DNA from: Aliarcobacter sp.
Lineage (GTDB): Bacteria > Campylobacterota > Campylobacteria > Campylobacterales > Arcobacteraceae
Assembly: GCA_028688995.1 (NCBI GenBank)
Contig: JAQTXB010000008.1
Location: forward strand, 1 to 64,000
Length of the DNA stretch: 64,000 nucleotides
Direction of reading: 5' to 3'
Shown in pieces: positions 17,116 to 25,151 of the stretch. The number at the start of each line of letters is the position of its first letter. The stretch's first letter is position 1. A model generated the notes under the pieces. It made no database searches. It was not told the DNA's origin and was given only the letters and a program-made list of their open reading frames with translations. The position numbers were made by a program, and so were the translations under genes.

Positions 17116-17812
17116 TATAATAACAATTATTTCAATTGCCTTTTTGGGTTCATTTGGACATTGTGTTGGAATGTGTGGTGGAATTGTAATAGCATATTCA
17201 AGCACAAAAATAAAAAGTCATTGGACAAAACAAGTTCAAGCCCTTGCTCACTTACTTTACTCTTTTGGACGAATCTCAACTTATATGATTTTAGGGGCTT
17301 TATTTGGCCTTGTTGGTGGAGTTGTAACTTTTGATAATATGACAAGTGGAATATTTCTATTAATCACTGGTTTTTTAATGATTTTAGTTGGACTTTCACT
17401 TCTTGGAAAGATTAAATTTCTGACTATTCTAGAACATACTTGCTCAAAATCACCACTTTATCAAAGTACATTTAAAGCACTTTTAGGTTCTCAATCACTA
17501 TTTAGCTTTTACCTTTTGGGAATGTTAAATGGACTCTTACCTTGTGGTTTTGTTTATGTTTTTGCAATTACAGCTGCAAGTACTGGAAGTGCATTTTGGG
17601 GAGCTTTTGTAATGCTAATATTTGGTTTAAGTACACTTCCTGCACTTTTTTCACTTGGATTTTTTGTGGGATTGTTTAAACAATCAAATCTTAGAGATTT
17701 ATTTATAAAACTAGCTTCTGTATTAGTAATAGCATTTGGATTTTATATTGGATATTTAGGATATGAATATTTGGTAGATCCAACAAAATCAATTTTAAGT
17801 TGTCATATTTAA
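17102..17812 (+). CDS. TauE/SafE-family (COG2836) membrane protein
   Basis: 236 residues with six likely membrane segments. The N-terminal GHCVGMCGGI and the central GLLPCGFVY motifs, related to the DsbD/CcdA fold, are characteristic of the COG2836 branch of the sulfite exporter TauE/SafE family. In many bacteria this branch sits beside copper and cbb3 oxidase genes, so with the coupled NosL-like protein a copper-handling role is likely; cysteine-paired metal transfer across the membrane is inference. The btuB operon follows after 245 bases containing a small ORF. Confidence 0.82.
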   Translation: METISIITIISIAFLGSFGHCVGMCGGIVIAYSSTKIKSHWTKQVQALAHLLYSFGRISTYMILGALFGLVGGVVTFDNMTSGIFLLITGFLMILVGLSLLGKIKFLTILEHTCSKSPLYQSTFKALLGSQSLFSFYLLGMLNGLLPCGFVYVFAITAASTGSAFWGAFVMLIFGLSTLPALFSLGFFVGLFKQSNLRDLFIKLASVLVIAFGFYIGYLGYEYLVDPTKSILSCHI

Positions 17813-17844
17813 AATGAAAATTAGATTTTATAAAGGAGGAAATA

Positions 17845-18030
17845 ATGATTAGTAAAACAAGAAAATACTTTAGTTTTTTTGGAATATTAGCTGCAACTGT
17901 TAATCGAAAACTGCAATCTTTTAGCTGTATGATTCATGCTATTTTATCAAATACGATGCCAAAAATTACTAAATTAATGCTATTAAAGCAATTAAAACCA
18001 AGCAAACTATATTCAACAAACAACATATAA
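17845..18030 (+). CDS. 61-residue leader ORF upstream of btuB
   Basis: 61 codons preceded by AAAGGAGGA (17832-17840), the strongest Shine-Dalgarno sequence I see in the window. The first 18 residues (ISKTRKYFSFFGILAAT) resemble a Tat-like or small exported leader with a TRK instead of RR motif; the remainder is basic and of low similarity to anything I know. It ends 27 bases before the btuB start. It may be a leader peptide controlling btuB, a remnant of a longer gene with a frameshift after about codon 19, or a real small protein. I cannot choose between these from sequence alone. Confidence 0.45.
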   Translation: MISKTRKYFSFFGILAATVNRKLQSFSCMIHAILSNTMPKITKLMLLKQLKPSKLYSTNNI

Positions 18031-18057
18031 AACATAAAAATTAGGAAAAAATTAATA

Positions 18058-19890
18058 ATGCAAAAAAAAATATCTACAAGCTTAGTTGCAAGCTTACTTC
18101 TGGCAACAACAAACCTTTTTTCAGCTCAAAGTTTAGAAACAATTACAGTTACAAGTGCTACTAATACAACTCAATCAATCAAAGATGTTACTTCAAATAT
18201 TGATATTATTACAAAAGAAGATATTGAAGAAAAACACTATTCAAGTGTAGTTGATGCTTTAAACACAATACCTGGTATCTCATTTACAAGTAATGGAAGT
18301 TTTGGTGCTTCTTCTTCTGTTTATCTAAGAGGAAATGATTCAAAAAGAATTTTAGTTTTAATCGATGGAATAAGATATAACGATATTACAGGTACAAGTG
18401 GTGCTCCATTTGAACATTTAATGATAGATGATATTGAACAAATAGAAGTTGTTAAAGGTGCTCAAAGTGGTATTTGGGGTGCAGATGCAAGTGCTGGTGT
18501 AATTAATATTATTACAAAAAGTGCAAAGAGTGGTACACATGGTGATGCTAGCATTGAATATGGTTCTTTTGATACTAAAAAATATGGTATGAATTTATCT
18601 CATAAAACAGATAAATATTATTTAAAAGGTTCTGTATATAAGACTGACACAGATGGTTATTCTTCTTTTCTTGCAAAAAAATCTTCACGTAATTATGGAA
18701 AAAGAGGTAATGAATTAGGTTTAGAAGATGATGGATATAAAAATCTAACTTCAAGTTTAAAAGCTGGTTATAATTTTGATGATTCAAATAAAATTGATGT
18801 ATCACATACAATAGTAGATGCTGATAATAATTTTGATGGTACAAGTGGAGATTCATTAAATACTGCAAATACAAAAGATCAATTTTCTACGGTTTCATAC
18901 GAAAATAAAAATAATTTTGCAACAACAGATGTTTCAGCAAAAAGATCTGATTTTGATAGAGAATACTATTATCCAGCAACAAATTCAACATCTTATTTTG
19001 ATGGAATTGTAAATGAGTATGGTTTAAAAACAAATATTCCATACCAAAATGGAAACTCATTCGTATTATTAGGTACTGATTACAAAACTTTTGAACATAA
19101 AAATGAGCTTAATGAGAAATATGATAATAAAGCACTGTTTTTAACAAATAGCAATAAATTTAATGATAATAAAACAATAATAACTGAATCATTAAGAAAA
19201 GATGCTTACGATAAATTTGATAATAAAACAACTGGAAAAGTAGGTATTAAACAATATATTTGGAATGAATTAAATGTTAGTTCAAATTATGGTACAGCTT
19301 ATAATGTTCCAACTTTATATAACTTGTATTCAACTTATGGGAGCAAAGATATAAATCCTGAAAGTAGTAAAAGTTATGATGTAGGAGTTGAATATAAAGG
19401 TATTTCTGCAACTTATTTCCATACTAAAATCGAAGATATGATTGACTTTGATACAAATACATATAAATATGGAAATATAGATGGTACTTCGACTCTAAAA
19501 GGTTATGAATTAGCTTATAAAAAAGATGTACTTGAAGATACTTTTTTAAACTTGAATTATACATCTTTAAGTGCTGAAGATAATAATGGTCAAGAACTAG
19601 CAAGACGAGCAAAAGAACAAGTTGGTTTTGGAGTTGATTATTATGGAATTAAAGATTTTCATTTTAATGTAAATGGACAATATATTGGTGATAGATATAA
19701 TGGTGTTAATAAAACAGGTGCAGAAACTGGAAATTATACAGTTTGGAATTCTGTAGTAAATTATGATATTAATAAAACATATAAAGCATATTTAAAAGTA
19801 AATAATTTATTTGATAAATATTACCAAACAGTTGATGGATACGCAACTGAGGAAAGAAGTGCTTATATTGGATTAAAGGCTAATTTCTAA
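18058..19890 (+). CDS. btuB: TonB-dependent vitamin B12 receptor BtuB
   Basis: 610 residues (E. coli BtuB is 614). Signal peptide about 1-23; a TonB-box-like ETITVTS follows; plug domain about 40-145 with VYLRGNDSKRILVLIDGIR and the IEVVKGAQSGIWGADASAGVINIIT block; then a 22-strand barrel ending NLFDKYYQTVDGY and a C-terminal Phe. The order and the last segments align well with BtuB. It moves cobalamins across the outer membrane using TonB energy. The following three genes are the matching inner-membrane importer, with only 1 base between btuB and btuF. Confidence 0.9.
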   Translation: MQKKISTSLVASLLLATTNLFSAQSLETITVTSATNTTQSIKDVTSNIDIITKEDIEEKHYSSVVDALNTIPGISFTSNGSFGASSSVYLRGNDSKRILVLIDGIRYNDITGTSGAPFEHLMIDDIEQIEVVKGAQSGIWGADASAGVINIITKSAKSGTHGDASIEYGSFDTKKYGMNLSHKTDKYYLKGSVYKTDTDGYSSFLAKKSSRNYGKRGNELGLEDDGYKNLTSSLKAGYNFDDSNKIDVSHTIVDADNNFDGTSGDSLNTANTKDQFSTVSYENKNNFATTDVSAKRSDFDREYYYPATNSTSYFDGIVNEYGLKTNIPYQNGNSFVLLGTDYKTFEHKNELNEKYDNKALFLTNSNKFNDNKTIITESLRKDAYDKFDNKTTGKVGIKQYIWNELNVSSNYGTAYNVPTLYNLYSTYGSKDINPESSKSYDVGVEYKGISATYFHTKIEDMIDFDTNTYKYGNIDGTSTLKGYELAYKKDVLEDTFLNLNYTSLSAEDNNGQELARRAKEQVGFGVDYYGIKDFHFNVNGQYIGDRYNGVNKTGAETGNYTVWNSVVNYDINKTYKAYLKVNNLFDKYYQTVDGYATEERSAYIGLKANF

Positions 19891-19891
19891 T

Positions 19892-20716
19892 ATGAAAAGA
19901 TATTTATTTATACTGATTTTTTGTATAAATTTGTTGGCGGAAGAGAGAATTGTAACTCTCTCTCCTTCAATAAATGAGATAGTTTTTGCTTTGGGTGAGG
20001 GTAAAAATGTAGTTGCTAATACATTACATTGTGATTTTCCTGCTGAGTCAAAAGATGTTCTAAAGATTGGTGGATATAACAATGTTTCACTTGAAAAAAT
20101 TATTGAAATAAAACCAACGGTGGTAATTGGGCAAGATTATGATGAAAAATTAAATTCAAATCTAAAAGCCTTAGGTATAAATCTATTAAGTTATAAAACA
20201 AATACATTAGATTCAATAAAAAATACTATTAATAATTTAGGAAACTATTTTGATAAAAAAGAGAAAGCAAAAGAGCTTATATCAAATATTGATAGGGAAC
20301 TTAATTCTATAAATTCAATAGTAAAAGATAAAAAGATTTTAATTGTAATAAGCCCTAAAAAATCCCTTTCAAATCAAATTTATGTGACTGGTAATTATAT
20401 ATATTTTGAAGATATTATAAAAGCTAGTGGAAATCAAAATGCTTATAATTCTTTAAATTCAGCACAACCAGTTGTAAATACAGAAAAAATAATAAATATG
20501 AATCCTGATATTGTTGTTCTTTTAGCTCCATTTTTAGATGGAAAAGAAGAAGAGCAAAAAGAGATTATAAATGTTTGGAAACAATTACCAATAAATGCAG
20601 CAAAAAATGATAATATTTACGCAATAGATAAACTTTATGCGGGAATTCCAAGTCAAAGAGTAGAGTTTTTTATAAAAGATTTTAGGAAGATTTTAGAAAA
20701 TGTTAGAAATAAATAA
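19892..20716 (+). CDS. btuF: Periplasmic B12-binding protein BtuF
   Basis: 274 residues. A short signal peptide (about 1-16) precedes a class III solute-binding fold of two lobes joined by a long helix. RIVTLSPSINEIVFALG and the TLHCDFPAES region match the N-lobe of BtuF-type proteins, and IINMNPDIVVL the C-lobe hinge. It would hand corrinoid to the BtuCD transporter encoded next. It overlaps the ATPase gene by 17 bases. Heme- or siderophore-binding relatives are possible in principle, but BtuB and CobB next door favour B12. Confidence 0.87.
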   Translation: MKRYLFILIFCINLLAEERIVTLSPSINEIVFALGEGKNVVANTLHCDFPAESKDVLKIGGYNNVSLEKIIEIKPTVVIGQDYDEKLNSNLKALGINLLSYKTNTLDSIKNTINNLGNYFDKKEKAKELISNIDRELNSINSIVKDKKILIVISPKKSLSNQIYVTGNYIYFEDIIKASGNQNAYNSLNSAQPVVNTEKIINMNPDIVVLLAPFLDGKEEEQKEIINVWKQLPINAAKNDNIYAIDKLYAGIPSQRVEFFIKDFRKILENVRNK

Positions 20717-21398
20717 TTACAGCAGTTCCATTTTACATGATATTTCATTTTCTTTAAAAGAAAATGAGAATCTTATAATATTAGGTGAAAATGGCGCTGG
20801 AAAATCGACACTTGCAAAGGTTTTAACAAATCTAATTGCAAATGATAAAGTAAAACTTTTTGGAGAAAATATAGCCAAAATTGCTGATTTAAAAAGAGCA
20901 AAACTTATAAATTATATTCCTCCAAAACTCTCAATTTTTGATGAATATATTACTTTAAAAGAGTTTTTAGAACTTTCAACTATTGAAAATGTAGATAATG
21001 AAAAAATAGAAAAAATAATCTCTTTATTAAAATTAGAGAAATTAAAAAATAGATATTGTAAAGCTTTTAGTTCTGGGGAAAAACAACTCTTACTTTTAGC
21101 TTCAAGTATCATGCATGATGCACAAATAACGATTTTTGATGAACTAACTGCAAATCTTGATATAAATAGATTAAAAGAGGTGTTTGAGATTTTTAATTGT
21201 GATTTATTAAAACAAAAAATAATCATCACTCATAATCTTGATTTAGCATATGCTTTAAAATATAAGGTTTTATTCATAAAAGATGGGAAAATTGAGTTTT
21301 TTGATGAGCATGAGAAGTTTTTTACAAATGAAAATTTACAAAAGTTTTACAATAACACTATTTTAAAATTAGAAAATCATTTGGTGGTGAATTTATGA
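20700..21398 (+). CDS. btuD: ABC transporter ATPase BtuD
   Basis: 232 residues. Walker A GENGAGKST (about residues 28-36), signature FSSGEKQLLLLAS, Walker B TIFDELTANLD and the switch His in ITHNLD are all intact. The FSSGE signature is a mild variant of LSGGE. FecE/BtuD-type importers power substrate uptake through the permease BtuC. It overlaps both neighbours (btuF by 17 bases, btuC by 4), so stoichiometric co-translation is expected. Assignment to B12 comes from context. Confidence 0.87.
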   Translation: MLEINNYSSSILHDISFSLKENENLIILGENGAGKSTLAKVLTNLIANDKVKLFGENIAKIADLKRAKLINYIPPKLSIFDEYITLKEFLELSTIENVDNEKIEKIISLLKLEKLKNRYCKAFSSGEKQLLLLASSIMHDAQITIFDELTANLDINRLKEVFEIFNCDLLKQKIIITHNLDLAYALKYKVLFIKDGKIEFFDEHEKFFTNENLQKFYNNTILKLENHLVVNL

Positions 21399-22354
21399 AA
21401 ATAGCTTTATATATAATAGCTTTTATAATTCTTGCAATTTCACCATTTTTAGGGGAAATTACACTAAATTTAAAAGATGTATTAGACCCAACAAATAGCG
21501 CAAATATGGTTTTTTGGGATTTAAGAGTCTCTAGAGTTTTGTTAGCCTTTTTTGTTGGTGGAATTTTATCTTTGGGTGGTTTGATTTTTCAAATCATTTT
21601 TAAAAATGAATTAATTACTCCTTATACTTTAGGAATTGCCAGCGGAACTACACTTTTTACAGCTATTGCTATAGTGTTTTTTCCAATGTTAAATATCTCT
21701 ATCTCTTCAGTTTTTGGCTCAATTATTACTATTTTGATTTTATATTTTATTTCAAAAAGAATAAATAAAAATTCAGTTGCTATTTCTACAAACTCAATTT
21801 TACTTATTGGAATTTCTTTATCATATTTTTATGGTTCAGCTTTGATGTTAGTTTTTTATATGAGTAATCTTCAAGAAAACTACTCAATAATTAGATTTAC
21901 GCTAGGAAGCTTAGATACTGTTGGTTTTTCAAATGGTTTAATTATCATGGTTGTGAGTGCTATTTTCTATTTTATTGTACGTTTAAACAAAGAAAAAATC
22001 AAACTTCTACTTATTTGCAATGACACAGCTTTTCTAAAAGGTTTAAATGTAAATAAGATAAGTTTACTTCTTTTGATTGTAGTATCTTTAAGTGTTGGAA
22101 TTAGTATTAGTTTTGTAGGACCAATAGGTTTTATAGGCCTTGTTATCCCTCATATTATCAAACTAATCTACAAACAAAGTGCCGATAAACTATTTTTCCC
22201 TGTGTTTTTCTTTGGGGGAATATTTTTGGTCTTTTCAGATTTAATTTCAAGAAATTTAAATACAGATTCAAGTCTGCCAATAGGTGTGGTAACTGCGTTT
22301 ATTGGAGCACCATTTTTTGTTTATTTATTAATTAGAAGAAATAAAAAAGTATAA
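21395..22354 (+). CDS. btuC: ABC transporter permease BtuC (FecCD family)
   Basis: 319 residues with about 9-10 membrane segments. The FecCD/BtuC family blocks are visible: DLRVSRVLLAFFVGGILSL near the start, the GIASGTTLFTAIAI region, the cytoplasmic coupling loop, and GFIGLVIPHIIKL near the end followed by ISRNLN. It forms the membrane channel for the B12 importer. The start ATG overlaps the btuD stop in the ATGA manner. It is the last gene of the operon and ends 1 base before the convergent sixA gene. Confidence 0.88.
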   Translation: MKIALYIIAFIILAISPFLGEITLNLKDVLDPTNSANMVFWDLRVSRVLLAFFVGGILSLGGLIFQIIFKNELITPYTLGIASGTTLFTAIAIVFFPMLNISISSVFGSIITILILYFISKRINKNSVAISTNSILLIGISLSYFYGSALMLVFYMSNLQENYSIIRFTLGSLDTVGFSNGLIIMVVSAIFYFIVRLNKEKIKLLLICNDTAFLKGLNVNKISLLLLIVVSLSVGISISFVGPIGFIGLVIPHIIKLIYKQSADKLFFPVFFFGGIFLVFSDLISRNLNTDSSLPIGVVTAFIGAPFFVYLLIRRNKKV

Positions 22355-22355
22355 A

Positions 22356-22847
22356 CTATTTATACTTTTTTGGATACTCAAAAGAGATTAATTTTGAGTT
22401 TTCTTTTGAAATATTACTCCAAGAGTTAGTGTTAAAATCTATTTCCACAATTCCACAAGTTGGAATATTTTCAAATGATTCTTCACATAAAAAGTTGGCT
22501 AAATCACAAAGTCCAGGATTATGCCCAACTAAAAACAAAATATCAAATTGTTCATCTACCTTATTTATAACTTTTTTCAGATTTAAATAGGGCGCTTCAT
22601 AAATACTTTTATCATAAATAATTTCATTTTTATAGTCAATTTTTTTTAGTAAAAACTCTAAAGTGAGTTTTGTTCGAAGAGCTGGTGAACTTATTATCAA
22701 ATCAGGAGTAATATCTTTATCTTTTAAAAGTTTAGCCATAAAAGGTGCATCTTTTAAACCTCTATTATTTAAACCTCTGTCAAAATCATCAAGTAAAGGA
22801 TTACTCCAATCAGATTTAGCGTGTCTTATTAAAAATAGTTTTTTCAT
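22356..22847 (-). CDS. sixA: Phosphohistidine phosphatase SixA
   Basis: 163 residues of the histidine phosphatase superfamily. The N-terminal LIRHAKSDW holds the catalytic RHxK motif; DFDRGLNNRG, a downstream SPALRTKLT arginine and LVGHNPG with the second catalytic His follow. SixA removes phosphate from histidines, such as those of phosphotransferase and phosphorelay proteins. It is the SixA branch and not the CobC alpha-ribazole phosphatase branch, although it sits beside cob/btu genes. It is divergent from cobB, with a long inverted repeat between them. Confidence 0.9.
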   Translation of the reverse strand: MKKLFLIRHAKSDWSNPLLDDFDRGLNNRGLKDAPFMAKLLKDKDITPDLIISSPALRTKLTLEFLLKKIDYKNEIIYDKSIYEAPYLNLKKVINKVDEQFDILFLVGHNPGLCDLANFLCEESFENIPTCGIVEIDFNTNSWSNISKENSKLISFEYPKKYK

Positions 22848-22866
22848 TTTATTTATTCCTTGTATG

Positions 22867-22907
22867 GTAAATATTTTACTACAGAACTTCTTAATTAAAA
22901 TATTTAC
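22867..22907. repeat. 12-bp perfect inverted repeat between sixA and cobB
   Basis: GTAAATATTTTA (22867-22878) and TAAAATATTTAC (22896-22907) are exact reverse complements separated by 17 bases. It lies between divergent genes, just upstream of a TAAAAT box (22924-22929) for cobB, and has no T tract on either side that would make a good terminator. It could be an operator for a dimeric regulator. Confidence 0.6.
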
Positions 22908-22949
22908 AGAAGTAAAACTAGGATAAAATCACAAAATTAAAACAGCATT

Positions 22950-22955
22950 AAAGGA
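22950..22955 (+). promoter_or_regulatory. Ribosome binding site that sets the cobB start
   Basis: AAAGGA, then TTCAAA, then ATA at 22962. The same SD and the same 6-base spacer precede ATG in other genes here (AAAGG-TTCAAA-ATG at 9475), so the ribosome should initiate on this AUA. Confidence 0.55.
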
Positions 22956-22961
22956 TTCAAA

Positions 22962-24230
22962 ATAAAAGCTATATGTATAAGTGCAATCGCATCAAATCAA
23001 GGAAAAACAACTTTAACAACAGCACTTTTGTATCATTATAAAAAATCTGTTCGACCATTTAAAATTGGACCTGATTTTATAGATCCACTTTTTCATCAAA
23101 AAATTTGTCAAACTCCTAGTATAAATCTTGACACTTGTATTATGAATGAAGCCCAAGTAAAATGGCTTTTTAATAAATATAGCGATAAAAATATCTCTAT
23201 TCTTGAGGGTGTTATGGGTTTTTATGATGGTATGGATAAAAATGCTTCTGCTTATGATGTTACAAAACTTTTAAATATTCCTACAATTATAGTTTTAGAT
23301 GGAAGTGGCTCATATATTACTTTAAGTGCCATAATAAAAGGTCTTAAAACTTATCAAGAGGGAAATACTATAAAAGCGGTGGTTTTTAATCATATTTCAT
23401 CTCCTAGCCATTTTGAATTAATAAAAAACCAAGTAGAAAAAGATTTTGATGATGTTGTAGTTTTAGGCTGGATACAAAACAGACTTGATGCTTTAGATTC
23501 AACTCACCTTGGACTTGATTTAAAAGATAATAAAATAGAAAAACTTGAACTCATGTCAAAAGAGGTTCTAAAACATATAGATTTAGAAAAACTAGAACTT
23601 ATTGCAAACTTTGAAGCTCAAGAAGTAGAAACTTATCCCTTTGAAAAAGTAGAAAGTTATGATAAACATATTGCTTTAGTAAATGATGATAATTTCTCTT
23701 TTTTATACCATGATAATTTGGAGTTTCTAAAAGAGAGTTTTTCAAAAGTAACAGTTGTAAATGCAATCAATAATGAAAAAATACCACCTGATGCTGATAT
23801 TGTTTTTATTGTTGGTGGATACATAGAAACAAAAGAAGCTTATGAAAAAATTGAGAACTCTAATGATTTTAAAAACTCTTTATTAACTCATGCAAAAGAA
23901 AAAAAAGCAATTTATGGTGAATGTGCGGGATTACTATTTTTATCAAATAGAGTTGATGATAAAAAAATGATGGGATTATTACCTTTAGATTTTACTTTAG
24001 GAAAAAGATTTTATCGAATGGGATATTATGAAAATGATTTGGGAATAACTGGACATGCTTTTCATTATACAAGATTAATAGATGAAGACAAAATAGGGGA
24101 GTATAAACTTTACAAAAAAAATAGTAGTGATGGAACTTATGCTGCTTTTAAAAATGATAATGTTTTTGGAACATATTTACATACGATGTTAAGAAATAAT
24201 TTTAATAAAATAAAAAAATATCTATTATAA
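22962..24230 (+). CDS. cobB: Cobyrinate a,c-diamide synthase CobB, probable AUA start
   Basis: 422 residues when read from ATA at 22962. The P-loop ISAIASNQGKTT lies at residues 6-17, which shows that the frame must begin upstream of the first conventional start (TTG at 23028, which would delete it). FKIGPDFIDP and LEGVMGFYDG follow; the C-terminal glutaminase-like half carries GECAGLLFLS (C321) and an LHTMLRNN His. The enzyme amidates the a and c side chains of cobyrinate using Gln and ATP; the homologous Ni-sirohydrochlorin synthase CfbB is the main alternative. It is downstream of the B12 uptake operon but separated by sixA. Confidence 0.88.
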   Translation: MKAICISAIASNQGKTTLTTALLYHYKKSVRPFKIGPDFIDPLFHQKICQTPSINLDTCIMNEAQVKWLFNKYSDKNISILEGVMGFYDGMDKNASAYDVTKLLNIPTIIVLDGSGSYITLSAIIKGLKTYQEGNTIKAVVFNHISSPSHFELIKNQVEKDFDDVVVLGWIQNRLDALDSTHLGLDLKDNKIEKLELMSKEVLKHIDLEKLELIANFEAQEVETYPFEKVESYDKHIALVNDDNFSFLYHDNLEFLKESFSKVTVVNAINNEKIPPDADIVFIVGGYIETKEAYEKIENSNDFKNSLLTHAKEKKAIYGECAGLLFLSNRVDDKKMMGLLPLDFTLGKRFYRMGYYENDLGITGHAFHYTRLIDEDKIGEYKLYKKNSSDGTYAAFKNDNVFGTYLHTMLRNNFNKIKKYLL

Positions 24231-24839
24231 TTTCCAATGTTTTATTTTATTTTCATTTAAATCACTTTTTATTTTTGTAGTTAATTGTGGAAAAAATTCT
24301 AAAAAATCTTTTTCAAGTTCATCTATATTTCTTACAACACTATCAAAATAACTAAGTGCTGTTTCCCTTTGTTTAAGTCTTGGAGATAATCTTTTATCCA
24401 TTCTTTCAAAGGAAGTTTTTAGTTGTTCTAAATTGTGATATTTATTTAATAAATCTCGCTCAATCATATTATAAATTGGAATATTTGCATGATTTGGTAA
24501 AACTTGAGTTCTTTGATTTGCTTCATGATAAAAAACTTTTGAAAACTCTTTTATTGGCATATGGCAAAAATCATCCCAATTTTTTGTCAAAAAATAGTCA
24601 TAGGTCAAGTCAATAATAACAGGTTTTAGTAAACCTTTTTCTCTTAATCTTCTTTTACTACAACTTACAATTTCATGGGAATCAGTATATGAATCTATGA
24701 TTTTATGGGTAAACATACCTTTTTTCATATCAATAGTTGCATTTTCCCACAATCTTCCCTTTAAAGGATCAGCTAGGAAATTGCCTATTTGGAAATCTAT
24801 ATTTTGTTCTGATAAAAAAACATGTGCTAACCAATTCAT
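24225..24839 (-). CDS. acpH: Acyl-carrier-protein phosphodiesterase (AcpH family)
   Basis: 204 residues with the DUF479/AcpH pattern: MNWLAHVFLSEQ with a conserved Asn-Trp-Leu-Ala-His start, GNFLADPLKGR, GMFTHKIIDSYTDSH and LTYDYFLTKNWDDF. AcpH hydrolyses the phosphopantetheine arm from holo-ACP, giving apo-ACP. It overlaps the 3' end of cobB by 6 bases on the opposite strand and is probably downstream of the small basic protein gene on its own strand. Confidence 0.88.
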   Translation of the reverse strand: MNWLAHVFLSEQNIDFQIGNFLADPLKGRLWENATIDMKKGMFTHKIIDSYTDSHEIVSCSKRRLREKGLLKPVIIDLTYDYFLTKNWDDFCHMPIKEFSKVFYHEANQRTQVLPNHANIPIYNMIERDLLNKYHNLEQLKTSFERMDKRLSPRLKQRETALSYFDSVVRNIDELEKDFLEFFPQLTTKIKSDLNENKIKHWKL

Positions 24840-24866
24840 AAATTGTAGCTTTGAGTTGAAATTAGA

Positions 24867-25097
24867 TTATTTCTTTTTATTTTTTTTCTTTGCAGCTTTT
24901 GCTAGTTTTGCATTCTTTTTTCTTTTTTCTTTTTGTGCATCCACATTTGCAGCTTTTCTAGCATTTACTATTTGTTCTTTTTTTTCACTTCCATCTGGTG
25001 CAAATGAAGCTTTTAGAATATTTCTTTTTTCATTCATTTTTTTAGCTAATCTATCGCCTTTTGTTGTATCTACACTTGAATTGTTGGCTCTTCCCAT
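24867..25097 (-). CDS. Small highly basic lysine-rich protein
   Basis: 76 residues, about one third Lys or Arg, with no hydrophobic core except a short alanine-rich patch (KLAKAAKKKNKKK at the end). The N-terminus MGRANNSSVDTTKGDR is of a type I recall from other Arcobacter genomes without a known function. It may bind nucleic acid or ribosomes; that is inferred from charge alone. It starts 54 bases before the next gene on the same strand and precedes acpH by 27 bases. Confidence 0.62.
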   Translation of the reverse strand: MGRANNSSVDTTKGDRLAKKMNEKRNILKASFAPDGSEKKEQIVNARKAANVDAQKEKRKKNAKLAKAAKKKNKKK

Positions 25098-25151
25098 TAT
25101 TTACCTTGTAATTTTTTTGCTATTGTATTGAATTTTCACTAAAGTTAAGTT

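Noticed and set aside
17813..18057. Cobalamin riboswitch upstream of btuB
   Set aside because: No B12-box (GCCACTG-like) or other core sequence was found by eye on the coding strand.
18575..19612. Minus-strand ORFs of 99 and 62 codons inside btuB
   Set aside because: They are antisense to a well-supported barrel sequence and are rich in His, Leu and Tyr, as expected for reversed codons.
23028..24230. cobB from the TTG at 23028
   Set aside because: This start removes the P-loop that is plainly encoded upstream in the same frame.
24697..25131. 144-codon plus-strand ORF
   Set aside because: It runs across acpH and the lysine-rich gene on the opposite strand, giving a Phe-rich translation typical of antisense to Lys-rich codons.
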